DNA of 6,248 nucleotides from Ekhidna sp. (GCA_013214445.1 JABSPG010000252.1:1-6248); one strand, 5' to 3'; counted from the stretch's first letter, positions 1 through 5,872 are shown. Notes: generated by a model not told the origin, from the sequence alone. Made by a program: numbers and translations.

Positions 1-497
1 GTAAACACGGTCTGCTCATCAATAGGTAGATGATCGAGCTTTCTTGGCACACTACCGGTAGCCAGGATGATGTTATCTGCCTCTATTTCTTGATCTTGTC
101 CATTTCCGGTAATGCTGACCAAGTTTCTACCAGTCACTGTACCTGTCCCATGAAAGTACTCAAACAGGTCTACTTCTAATCCAAGGTTGATATTCTTCAA
201 ATGATGTGTGAGAAGGTCTACCCGCTGATCCACTGCCTCGGAAACAAGGCTCTTGACTTTTTCGAACCGAAAATCTGTCATGTCCACATTGAGGATCGGA
301 CCGTGTAGGTTGATCATTCTAGCCTCTCGCGAAATCTCCCACCAAGTCTTGCTCCAAAGGGCCCCTTGATGTATCCCAGCCCCTCCTAGCTTATCTTTTT
401 CTATTAGCGCAACACGCTTTCCAAAATCGATGGCTCGCATTGCAGCTGCATATCCTGCAGGGCCACCACCAATGACACAAACGTCAAATTTTTTCAT
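1..497 (-). CDS. FAD-dependent pyridine nucleotide oxidoreductase, Lpd/SthA-like, N-terminal part (3' end outside window)
   Basis: The gene starts with ATG at 497 and stays open to the window edge, giving 165 residues of a family usually about 450-480 long. The start is chosen because the flavin-binding strand begins at residue 4. Visible features are the Rossmann dinucleotide motif GGGPAGYAAA (residues 10-19), an acidic residue ending strand 2 (E33 in VALIEKDKLGG) that normally contacts the FAD ribose, and the second FAD motif ATGSVPR (146-152). These place it in the dihydrolipoamide dehydrogenase / soluble transhydrogenase / mercuric reductase superfamily. The segment that normally carries the redox disulfide reads GGAGIHQGALWSK (38-50): G41 and A46 stand where the two cysteines belong, so disulfide chemistry at this site is impossible. 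H43 and S49-K50 match positions conserved in SthA-type enzymes. True substrate is unknown; an NAD(P)H-linked electron-transfer or transhydrogenase role is inference. It is separated from phhA by 154 bp and a possible terminator, so it is probably a separate transcription unit. Confidence 0.85.
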   Translation of the reverse strand, partial: MKKFDVCVIGGGPAGYAAAMRAIDFGKRVALIEKDKLGGAGIHQGALWSKTWWEISREARMINLHGPILNVDMTDFRFEKVKSLVSEAVDQRVDLLTHHLKNINLGLEVDLFEYFHGTGTVTGRNLVSITGNGQDQEIEADNIILATGSVPRKLDHLPIDEQTVF

Positions 498-651
498 GAG
501 GATCGGTGATTGTTTACCCTAAAGATAAGAATTTGCGTGATTTGGTTGCTATGCAAGATCAGGTATCCATTATCTCCTCAAACAAATGCCCTCTAAAAGC
601 AATTTCGCTATTGCTTAACCCTTGTCTGTTCGCTACCTAATGAGCAAAGAA
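498..651. other. Intergenic region between phhA and the flavoprotein gene
   Basis: These 154 bp contain no ORF of useful length on either strand. Reading along the minus strand from the phhA stop, there is a small hairpin with a short T-tract (595-616), then A+T-rich DNA leading to the flavoprotein start. The promoter of the flavoprotein gene should lie here if the hairpin terminates transcription. The octamer TATCTTTA (520-527, minus strand) resembles the Bacteroidota -7 element TAnnTTTG, but no TTG-type -33 element sits at the expected distance, so I do not call a promoter. The sequence just before the flavoprotein ATG (GATCCTC) has no Shine-Dalgarno match. Confidence 0.6.
595..616 (-). terminator. 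Possible intrinsic terminator after phhA
   Basis: On the minus strand the sequence AAGCAAT-AGCGAA-ATTGCTTTT forms a perfect 7-bp stem with a 6-nt loop containing GCGA, followed directly by a short T-tract. It lies about 35 nt past the phhA stop codon, where the last terminator of the gene cluster would be expected. The stem is short, A+T-rich (only two G-C pairs), and the T-run is only four bases long, so the structure is weak by Escherichia coli standards. It may end the phhA transcript only partially. Confidence 0.4.
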
Positions 652-1380
652 TCAGACGTCTACAGTCTCTAGTTTTTCCTCTAACAAAGCCTTGATCTCA
701 GGAATGGATTCGTACAGTTGTTCATATGATTCAATCACGAAATACTGTGTTTGAAACTTATCTTTTTGGTATGGGGTGTCCAACATATGTTGAATACTGA
801 AAGTATGCTTTGGAGGCTCCTCGCTTAGAGAGAATTTTGTTTCACCAGCCGATGATAGAATACCAGCCCCATAAATTCGTTGGCCTACGGCTTCCTGTAT
901 CAAGCCAAATTCCACAGTAAACCAGTAAACACGCGATAAAAGCTCGATAGCGTAAGCATTGCCCACGTAATTCAGACCAATTTTACTCAGTTCTTCCAAG
1001 AAATCGACGAAGTGCTGGTTGGTGAGAAGCGGAACATGCGCAAATACATCGTGAAACATGTCGGGCTCTTCCAGATAATCCAACTCCTTCATTTTCCTCA
1101 ACCAAGTCGTAGCAGGAAAACGCTTATTAGCCATTAGCTCAAAAAACGTGTAATCCGGAACAATGCCCGGTACCACAGCAAGCTGCCAGCCTGTGGTATC
1201 CAATAGAATCTGGTTTGTTTCTTTGAAATCAGGTATGAGCCCAGTCTCAAATTTGGCAATCTTCAACCCATCCAAAAAAGCACCACTGGCATGGGTAGGA
1301 TACTGCCTCATCTGTCGATCAAATAAGATCTTCCAAACTTCAAAATCTTCCTTTGTGTAGTTTTCGTAAATTTGTCTCAT
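652..1380 (-). CDS. phhA: Phenylalanine 4-hydroxylase (pterin- and iron-dependent), catalytic domain only
   Basis: A 242-residue aromatic amino acid hydroxylase that uses tetrahydropterin, O2 and non-heme Fe(II) to turn phenylalanine into tyrosine in the cytosol. The ATG at 1380 is preferred over an in-frame TTG one codon upstream. The iron triad is intact: H110 and H115 in EEPDMFHDVFAHVP and E157 in YWFTVEFGL. Other family landmarks are TGWQL (63-67), IYGAGILSSAGE (169-180) and the C-terminal FQTQYFVIESYEQL segment (209-222). Length and similarity fit bacterial PhhA of the Chromobacterium violaceum type; the N-terminal ACT regulatory domain and C-terminal tetramer helix of animal enzymes are absent. 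The residue before H115 is alanine where the family nearly always has glycine (GHVP). No pterin carbinolamine dehydratase (phhB) is adjacent in this window. It follows the DAHP synthase gene by 68 bp on the same strand. Tyrosine or tryptophan hydroxylase activity cannot be excluded, but phenylalanine is the usual substrate in bacteria. Confidence 0.95.
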   Translation of the reverse strand: MRQIYENYTKEDFEVWKILFDRQMRQYPTHASGAFLDGLKIAKFETGLIPDFKETNQILLDTTGWQLAVVPGIVPDYTFFELMANKRFPATTWLRKMKELDYLEEPDMFHDVFAHVPLLTNQHFVDFLEELSKIGLNYVGNAYAIELLSRVYWFTVEFGLIQEAVGQRIYGAGILSSAGETKFSLSEEPPKHTFSIQHMLDTPYQKDKFQTQYFVIESYEQLYESIPEIKALLEEKLETVDV

Positions 1381-1418
1381 CAACTAATGTTGAATTAATT
1401 ATGTGCTAAGTAGTTTTC

Positions 1419-1443
1419 CAGTTAACAACTAATAGGTTAACTG
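1419..1443. repeat. Perfect 8-bp inverted repeat between DAHP synthase and phhA (possible operator or hairpin)
   Basis: CAGTTAAC (1419-1426) and GTTAACTG (1436-1443) are exact reverse complements separated by 9 nt. Each arm contains GTTAAC, which is itself palindromic. The element starts six bases past the DAHP synthase stop and lies about 40 nt upstream of the phhA ATG. No T-tract follows on the minus strand, so an intrinsic terminator is unlikely; a regulator-binding site or an RNA processing/stability hairpin fits better. An 8-bp word CAACTAAT in the right side of arm and loop (1426-1433) recurs at 1381-1388, directly at the phhA start. Function is inferred from position only. Confidence 0.5.
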
Positions 1444-1448
1444 ATGTT

Positions 1449-2456
1449 TTAGTTAGCAGATACTTCGTTTAACATTCTCAGTTTATCTATCAGTTTAGTC
1501 GCCTCTGGATAGTCCAACGTTTGTTGTCCATCAGAGAAGGCCTCCTCTGGTCTGCAGTGGGTTTCAAAAATGACCCCATCTGCTCCCGCTACTGTGGACG
1601 CCATTGCAACTGGCCCCACATGATCCCTTATTCCAATCCCATGAGAAGGGTCAGCTATCACGGGGAGGTGCGACTTCTCTTTCAAAATTGGAATCGCATT
1701 GATGTCAAAGGTGTTTCTGGAAGCCTTTTCGTACGTTCTGATACCTCGTTCACAAAGCAGTAAACGCTCATTACCACCCGAAAAAACATACTCCGCACTG
1801 TATAGTAACTCATCAATCGTCCCTGAGATGCCTCTTTTGATCAACACTGGTTTGTCAACCCTACCCAGTTCGTCAAGCAGGTTATAATTTTGTGTATTTC
1901 TGGCCCCCACCTGGAAAATATCAACGTAATCATGCATTTGCTCTATTTGAGAGACCTGCATTACCTCAGAAATAATCTTAATTCCATTTTCCCTTGCCAG
2001 CTTGTGCCAAAGCTTCAATCCATCTATTCCTAGTCCGCGAAAGGAATAGGGAGAACTTCGAGGTTTATACACCCCGCCACGCATGATCTTGATATTGTTG
2101 GCTTTCAGGAAGTTGATGGTATCCATGATATTTTCTTCACCCTCTATGCTGCATGGACCAGCCATGAGTGAAAAGTGACCACCTCCGATTTTCACATCAT
2201 CTCCAAGATCAATGATGGTTGGGCTTACCTTCCATTTTCTGGAAACTAACTTATAGTCGTCGGAAACCACATGGATGTCTTTGATGCCATTGAGATGACC
2301 GATGCTTCGAATATCAAACTGTTTCTTACCTGTTCCAATCAAGTAATTTCCATACTGAGTCTTTACATGTGTCGTCTTGTACTTTAGGGTCTTCAGTTCC
2401 TCTTCAACAGACTGAATCAAGTCGCTGGTTACGTTATTTTCAAGTTGTATTATCAT
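1449..2456 (-). CDS. aroF: 3-deoxy-7-phosphoheptulonate (DAHP) synthase, type I-beta with N-terminal ferredoxin-like regulatory domain
   Basis: This enzyme condenses phosphoenolpyruvate and erythrose 4-phosphate to DAHP, the entry step of the shikimate pathway. At 335 residues it is close to the Thermotoga maritima type I-beta enzyme (338). Residues 1 to about 80 form a small ferredoxin/ACT-like domain, the region that mediates allosteric feedback in that subgroup; residues about 90-330 form the TIM barrel. The metal ligands fall at C102 (AGPCSIE), H272 (ADPSHG), E298 (FETH) and D309 (FSDG). Substrate motifs are MRGGVYKPRSSPYSFRGLG (125-143), QVGARNTQNYNLL (182-194), LIKRG (205-209) and ERGIRTYE (236-243). 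The usual EVHPxPE near the last ligands reads ETHCRPE here. It follows trpA by 34 bp, has the only strong ribosome binding site in the window, and is probably cotranscribed with the trp genes. Which amino acid inhibits it cannot be read from the sequence; tryptophan is a guess from context. Chorismate mutase or KDO8P synthase identity is excluded by the motifs. Confidence 0.96.
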   Translation of the reverse strand: MIIQLENNVTSDLIQSVEEELKTLKYKTTHVKTQYGNYLIGTGKKQFDIRSIGHLNGIKDIHVVSDDYKLVSRKWKVSPTIIDLGDDVKIGGGHFSLMAGPCSIEGEENIMDTINFLKANNIKIMRGGVYKPRSSPYSFRGLGIDGLKLWHKLARENGIKIISEVMQVSQIEQMHDYVDIFQVGARNTQNYNLLDELGRVDKPVLIKRGISGTIDELLYSAEYVFSGGNERLLLCERGIRTYEKASRNTFDINAIPILKEKSHLPVIADPSHGIGIRDHVGPVAMASTVAGADGVIFETHCRPEEAFSDGQQTLDYPEATKLIDKLRMLNEVSAN

Positions 2457-2463
2457 AACAGTG

Positions 2464-2473
2464 CTCCCTTCCT
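2464..2473 (-). promoter_or_regulatory. Strong ribosome binding site of the DAHP synthase gene
   Basis: On the minus strand AGGAAGGGAG lies 7 nt before the ATG at 2456. This purine block is the only clear Shine-Dalgarno-like sequence in front of any gene in the window; the trp genes and phhA have none that I can recognise. Part of it (AGGAAG) is also the 3' arm of the inverted repeat at 2468-2498, so its accessibility may depend on RNA folding or on ribosomes finishing trpA. Confidence 0.65.
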
Positions 2474-2498
2474 GAGCTAATCAAATAGTCTCAGGAAG
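2468..2498 (-). promoter_or_regulatory. Hairpin spanning the trpA stop codon and the DAHP synthase ribosome binding site
   Basis: In the minus-strand RNA, CTTCCTGAG and CTCAGGAAG are perfect 9-bp complements flanking a 13-nt loop. The 5' arm contains the trpA TGA stop (2491-2493) and the 3' arm contains AGGAAG of the DAHP synthase ribosome binding site. Folding would hide the initiation site; a ribosome terminating at trpA would block the 5' arm and free it. This geometry suggests translational coupling. The T-run needed for an intrinsic terminator is absent after the 3' arm. Structure is seen in the sequence; the coupling role is inference. Confidence 0.55.
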
Positions 2499-3282
2499 AC
2501 TTTTCTTTTATTCCTTTCACAAAATTTTCAATTCCCTCCTCTGAAGCGTCCTTTGACAATTGCTTTATAAAAGCACTCCCAATGATTGCTCCGTTTGTAT
2601 AATCGCATGCAGTCCGGTAGGTCTGATGATCAGATATCCCAAAGCCTATCAACTGTGGATTTTTCAGATTCATCTCTTTGATTCGCTGGTAGTAAGCTAA
2701 CTGGCCCTCTTGCACTCCTTTTTTGGCTCCTGTAATGCTGGAGGATGAGACCACATAGATGAATCCATTGGTGCAATCATCAATTTGCCTGATGCGATCT
2801 TCAGATGTGTTAGGACTAATCAAAAAGGTATTCCTAATACCATGCTTATCAAATAAAGATTGATAGGTTTCCAAATACTCCTGCATAGGCAGATCAGGAA
2901 CGATGACACCATCAACTCCTACTTGCTCACACGATTCACAGAATCGTTCGATTCCAAACTGCATGACTGGGTTGACATATCCCATCAACAATACAGGTAT
3001 GGAAACGTGAGCTCTTAACTCCTCCAACTGCTCAAAAAGCAATTCTAACGTCATTCCGCTTTCCAAAGCAATCTGGGAACTATCCTGAATGGTGGGTCCA
3101 TCAGCAATAGGATCGGAAAATGGCATCCCTATCTCTAACATATCTGCTCCTGCTTTTTCAAGCGCACTCGCTACCTTAACTGTATCTCCAAGAGAAGGAT
3201 AACCAGCTGTAAAATAGATATTTAACACATCTTTTTTATCTTCAAAAAGCTGATTGATTCTGTTTTTCATCAATGTCTGCAT
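2491..3282 (-). CDS. trpA: Tryptophan synthase alpha subunit
   Basis: The alpha subunit cleaves indole-3-glycerol phosphate to glyceraldehyde 3-phosphate and indole, which is channelled to TrpB. The 263-residue TIM barrel carries catalytic E50 (LEIGMPFSDPIADGPTIQ) and D61, equivalent to E49 and D60 of the Salmonella enzyme. Loop 6 has SSITGAKKG with T184 matching Salmonella T183, and phosphate is bound by GFGIS (213-217) and GSAF (235-238). Length is normal for the family (about 250-270). The ATG at 3282 lies one base past the trpB stop; a second in-frame ATG at 3270 (MKNRINQLFEDK) would remove four residues and matches the usual N-terminus of relatives equally well, so the exact start is open. 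Neither start has a Shine-Dalgarno sequence, consistent with initiation coupled to trpB termination. Its stop codon lies inside the hairpin leading to the DAHP synthase gene. Confidence 0.97.
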   Translation of the reverse strand: MQTLMKNRINQLFEDKKDVLNIYFTAGYPSLGDTVKVASALEKAGADMLEIGMPFSDPIADGPTIQDSSQIALESGMTLELLFEQLEELRAHVSIPVLLMGYVNPVMQFGIERFCESCEQVGVDGVIVPDLPMQEYLETYQSLFDKHGIRNTFLISPNTSEDRIRQIDDCTNGFIYVVSSSSITGAKKGVQEGQLAYYQRIKEMNLKNPQLIGFGISDHQTYRTACDYTNGAIIGSAFIKQLSKDASEEGIENFVKGIKEKSS

Positions 3283-3283
3283 A

Positions 3284-4465
3284 TCAGTATTTACCCCATT
3301 TTATGTAGGTTTCTAAATCCTTATCTCCTCGTCCTGATAGATTCACAACGATCACTTCGTCTGAGCCAAATGTTCGCTTCCCAAAGACCGCCAATGCATG
3401 GGAGGTCTCGATTGCTGGTATTATCCCTTCCAACTTGCTAAGCTCCACTCCTGCTAGCATCGCCTCTTCATCGGAGATCCCAAAAAACTCTGCACGTCCA
3501 TCATCGAAGAGGTGCGCATGTATCGGGCCGATTCCCGGATAATCAAGTCCTGCTGAAATGCTATAGGGCTCCACCACCTGACCATCTTCAGTTTGCATTA
3601 GGATCGTCTTGCTACCATGCAAAACCCCTGGCTTACCCAAAGCAGTTGTTGCTGCTGATTTCCCTGAAGATATCCCTAGTCCCGCGGCTTCTGCTGCAAT
3701 AAGGTTTACGCCCTTATCTTCCAAAAAGTGGTAAAATGCTCCAGCTGCGTTGCTACCACCGCCCACACATGCAATTACATGATCGGGAGCATTTCTTCCC
3801 TCTACTTCTTGTAGTTGGTTTTGGATCTCCTCACTGATTACTGACTGAAACCTTGCTACCATATCCGGATAAGGATGAGGCCCCACCACGGAACCAATGA
3901 TGTAGTGCGTATCATCCGGATTATTTATCCAATGTCTCATTGCTTCATTGGTGGCATCTTTCAGTGTCTTGCTCCCAGATATTGCAGGTTTTACCGTGGC
4001 TCCAAGGATTTTCATTCGCTCTACATTGGGTCTTTGTCGCGCCATATCAATTTCACCCATATAAACGACACATTCCATCCCCATCAAGGCACATACAGTC
4101 GCTGTGGCCACTCCGTGTTGTCCTGCACCCGTTTCAGCGATAATCTTTGACTTACCTAGCCGCTGCGCTAGCAGAATCTGTCCAATTGTATTGTTTACCT
4201 TGTGTGCTCCAGTATGGCATAGATCTTCTCTTTTGAGATAAATCTTAGTTTTATACTTTTCAGATAGCCTCGACGCAAAGTATAATGGTGTGGGTCGTCC
4301 CACGTAGTTTCGCAACAAATGCTGAAACTCATCTTTGAAGTCATCCGACTCAATGATATCCAAATAGTTTACCCGTAGTTCTTCTACGTTGGGGAAAAGC
4401 ATTTCAGGAATGTATGCTCCTCCAAACTGGCCATAATAGCCTCTTTCATCTACTCCATACTGCAT
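3284..4465 (-). CDS. trpB: Tryptophan synthase beta subunit (TrpB1 type)
   Basis: The PLP-dependent beta subunit joins indole and serine to make tryptophan and forms an alpha2-beta2 complex with TrpA. All landmarks of the 393-residue protein are intact: the PLP Schiff-base lysine K89 in HTGAHKVNN, general acid/base E111 in AETGAGQHG, the phosphate-binding glycine loop CVGGGSNA (233-240), the COMM-region SAGLDYPGIGP (304-314) and the C-terminal LSGRGDKD (376-383) that holds the pyridine nitrogen through S377. The length and the EKLxRPTPL-like region (VGRPTPLYFASRLSE) match TrpB1, the operon form that pairs with TrpA, and not the TrpB2 stand-alone form. The ATG at 4465 lies 16 nt inside the end of trpF, and the next gene trpA starts one base after its stop, so the three are very probably translated as a coupled unit. 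The N-terminus (YYGQFGGAYIPEM) resembles Bacteroidota enzymes. Confidence 0.98.
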   Translation of the reverse strand: MQYGVDERGYYGQFGGAYIPEMLFPNVEELRVNYLDIIESDDFKDEFQHLLRNYVGRPTPLYFASRLSEKYKTKIYLKREDLCHTGAHKVNNTIGQILLAQRLGKSKIIAETGAGQHGVATATVCALMGMECVVYMGEIDMARQRPNVERMKILGATVKPAISGSKTLKDATNEAMRHWINNPDDTHYIIGSVVGPHPYPDMVARFQSVISEEIQNQLQEVEGRNAPDHVIACVGGGSNAAGAFYHFLEDKGVNLIAAEAAGLGISSGKSAATTALGKPGVLHGSKTILMQTEDGQVVEPYSISAGLDYPGIGPIHAHLFDDGRAEFFGISDEEAMLAGVELSKLEGIIPAIETSHALAVFGKRTFGSDEVIVVNLSGRGDKDLETYIKWGKY

Positions 4466-5082
4466 AATTCTTGTTTTAGAATTCTTACTTTTTCAATGTC
4501 TTTTAAACCCGGTTCTATTTCGAAGCGGCTGTTCACATCTATTCCCGCTAATTGAGGAATACTCATTTTTCTAATTGCTTTCACATCTTCAAGCTCAATA
4601 CCTCCACTCAAGAGAAAAGGAATGTCCATATCATAGTTGGATAGAATCTCCCAATCAAAGTGCTTTCCTGACCCTCCATAATTCACTGAAGCTGTATCAA
4701 ATAATAGGTAGTCAGCAATGCCTTGGTAATTCCTCGCATAAGCAGGTATTTCATCCTGGACCCTAAATACCTTAATAATTTTTAAGCCTCTCTCCCTCAA
4801 CGCATTAGCAAATGAAAGATCTTCATCTCCGTGGAGTTGAATATAGTCGAGTTTATACTGATCTGCTAGGGAAACAATATTCTCCATTGACTCATTTACA
4901 AACACGCCCACTCTACTAGTGTCACTAGGTATACCAACAATACTTTGTTCATCCAGAGTGTTTACATATCTGGGTGACTTAGCGTAAAATATGAATCCAA
5001 TGAAATCTGGTTTAAGATCCACAAGTCCCCGAATGTTATCAGGATGTTTCATGCCGCACACTTTGAGTTTGAGCTCAGCCAT
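4450..5082 (-). CDS. trpF: Phosphoribosylanthranilate isomerase
   Basis: TrpF carries out the Amadori rearrangement of N-(5'-phosphoribosyl)anthranilate to CdRP, the third step from chorismate. The 210-residue single-domain TIM barrel has catalytic base C9 (KLKVCGMKHPDN) and catalytic acid D129 in LLFDTASVNYGGSGKHFDW. Phosphate is bound by LLSGGI (157-162) and by GIDVNSRFE (180-188); the latter is commonly GVDVSSGVE in other bacteria, the N-S-R form being usual in Bacteroidota. I chose the ATG at 5082: it comes 4 nt after the trpC stop and puts the KVCGMK strand at the normal distance from the N-terminus. An upstream in-frame ATG at 5136 would add 18 residues unlike any TrpF and overlap trpC by 50 nt, so it is not used. 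It is a separate gene, not fused to trpC as in enterobacteria. Its last 16 nt overlap trpB. Confidence 0.96.
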   Translation of the reverse strand: MAELKLKVCGMKHPDNIRGLVDLKPDFIGFIFYAKSPRYVNTLDEQSIVGIPSDTSRVGVFVNESMENIVSLADQYKLDYIQLHGDEDLSFANALRERGLKIIKVFRVQDEIPAYARNYQGIADYLLFDTASVNYGGSGKHFDWEILSNYDMDIPFLLSGGIELEDVKAIRKMSIPQLAGIDVNSRFEIEPGLKDIEKVRILKQELCSME

Positions 5083-5086
5083 GCTA

Positions 5087-5872
5087 TCAATCAAGTTGTT
5101 GAATAAACTCTTTGGCTGCTCGCTCAGGCCTCCCATTTTTCATAAAGGTCTCTCCAATCAAAAAACCTTCAAAACCGTATTTTCTGAGCTCTCCGATAGT
5201 GTCCGAGTCAGAGATACCACTTTCGGAAACCTTAGCAAAATCACCAGGTATCTGATCAGCAAGTTCGTAAGAGGTTTCCACCTTGGTCTCAAAAGTTTTC
5301 AAGTTTCGGTTGTTAACCCCAATTAAGTTGACCTTATCCGTCACACTATTGCGTAGTTCTTCCCCATCATGCACTTCCAACAGCACTTCCATTCCCATGC
5401 TTTGTGCAAGTCCTCCAAGTATCTCGATTTCAGATTTGCTTAGCACAGCTGCTATCAACAAAATAACATCAGCCCCAATTGACTTAGCTTCAAGCACCTG
5501 ATATTCATCAATCATGAAGTCTTTTCGCAGGATTGGGCAGAAATTAAATGAACGTGCATTCTTTAAATCTTCAATATCACCGCCGAAATACTCCTTATCA
5601 GTAAGGATAGATAGACCTGATGCTCCTGCTTGCATATAGCCGATGGAGGTTCGCTCCACTGAAACATGCGCATTGATTACACCCTTCGAGGGAGATTTTC
5701 GCTTGATTTCTGCAATCACCCCAGACTTATCCTCCCTTCGTAAATACTTGGTGAGCGAGACAGGTGTCCCCTCAAAATACGTACTTTGTTCCAGCAGTTT
5801 AATGGGATATAGCTCCTTCTGCCTCGCTACTTCTTTCCTTTTGTTTGCTACTATTTCTGATAGAATATCCAT
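5087..5872 (-). CDS. trpC: Indole-3-glycerol phosphate synthase
   Basis: TrpC closes the indole ring of CdRP with loss of CO2 and water to give indole-3-glycerol phosphate. The 261-residue TIM barrel has the full catalytic set, aligned with the Sulfolobus solfataricus enzyme: E55 and K57 in AEIKRKSPSKG (E51, K53), K117 in LRKDF (K110), E166 in LLEVHD (E159), N187 and R189 in GVNNRNL (N180, R182), and E217-S218 in SESGI (E210, S211). The N-terminal helix typical of the family is present (DILSEIVANKRKEVARQK). Length is normal for a monofunctional enzyme. Its ATG shares one base with the trpD stop (TAATG), and trpF begins 4 nt after its own stop, so it is an internal operon gene. No Shine-Dalgarno sequence is visible, which suits translation coupled to trpD. 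Confidence 0.97.
   Translation of the reverse strand: MDILSEIVANKRKEVARQKELYPIKLLEQSTYFEGTPVSLTKYLRREDKSGVIAEIKRKSPSKGVINAHVSVERTSIGYMQAGASGLSILTDKEYFGGDIEDLKNARSFNFCPILRKDFMIDEYQVLEAKSIGADVILLIAAVLSKSEIEILGGLAQSMGMEVLLEVHDGEELRNSVTDKVNLIGVNNRNLKTFETKVETSYELADQIPGDFAKVSESGISDSDTIGELRKYGFEGFLIGETFMKNGRPERAAKEFIQQLD

Noticed and set aside
520..527. TATCTTTA as a -7 promoter element of the flavoprotein gene
   Set aside because: It matches most of TAnnTTTG, but no -33 TTG/TTTG element lies 19-21 nt upstream, so the match could be chance in A+T-rich DNA.
1163..1360. Plus-strand open frame of 65 codons inside phhA
   Set aside because: It lies wholly antisense to a well-conserved hydroxylase gene and its product has no recognisable domain or start signal.
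1381..1383. TTG start of phhA one codon before the ATG
   Set aside because: The ATG at 1380 is the stronger and sufficient start; the extra codon adds nothing to the domain.
1521..1887. Two overlapping plus-strand open frames inside the DAHP synthase gene
   Set aside because: They are antisense shadows of the TIM-barrel coding sequence, with no domain or ribosome binding site.
2468..2498. The trpA/DAHP synthase inverted repeat as an intrinsic terminator
   Set aside because: The 3' arm is followed by GGAGCACTG, not by Ts, and a same-strand gene with a strong ribosome binding site starts at once.
3875..4150. Plus-strand open frames of 91 and 67 codons inside trpB
   Set aside because: They run opposite to conserved trpB codons in two frames and have low-complexity, His- and Ser-rich translations typical of shadows.
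4991..5326. Plus-strand open frame of 111 codons across the trpF/trpC junction
   Set aside because: It is the longest opposite-strand frame, but both genes beneath it are fully conserved enzymes and the product resembles nothing known to me.
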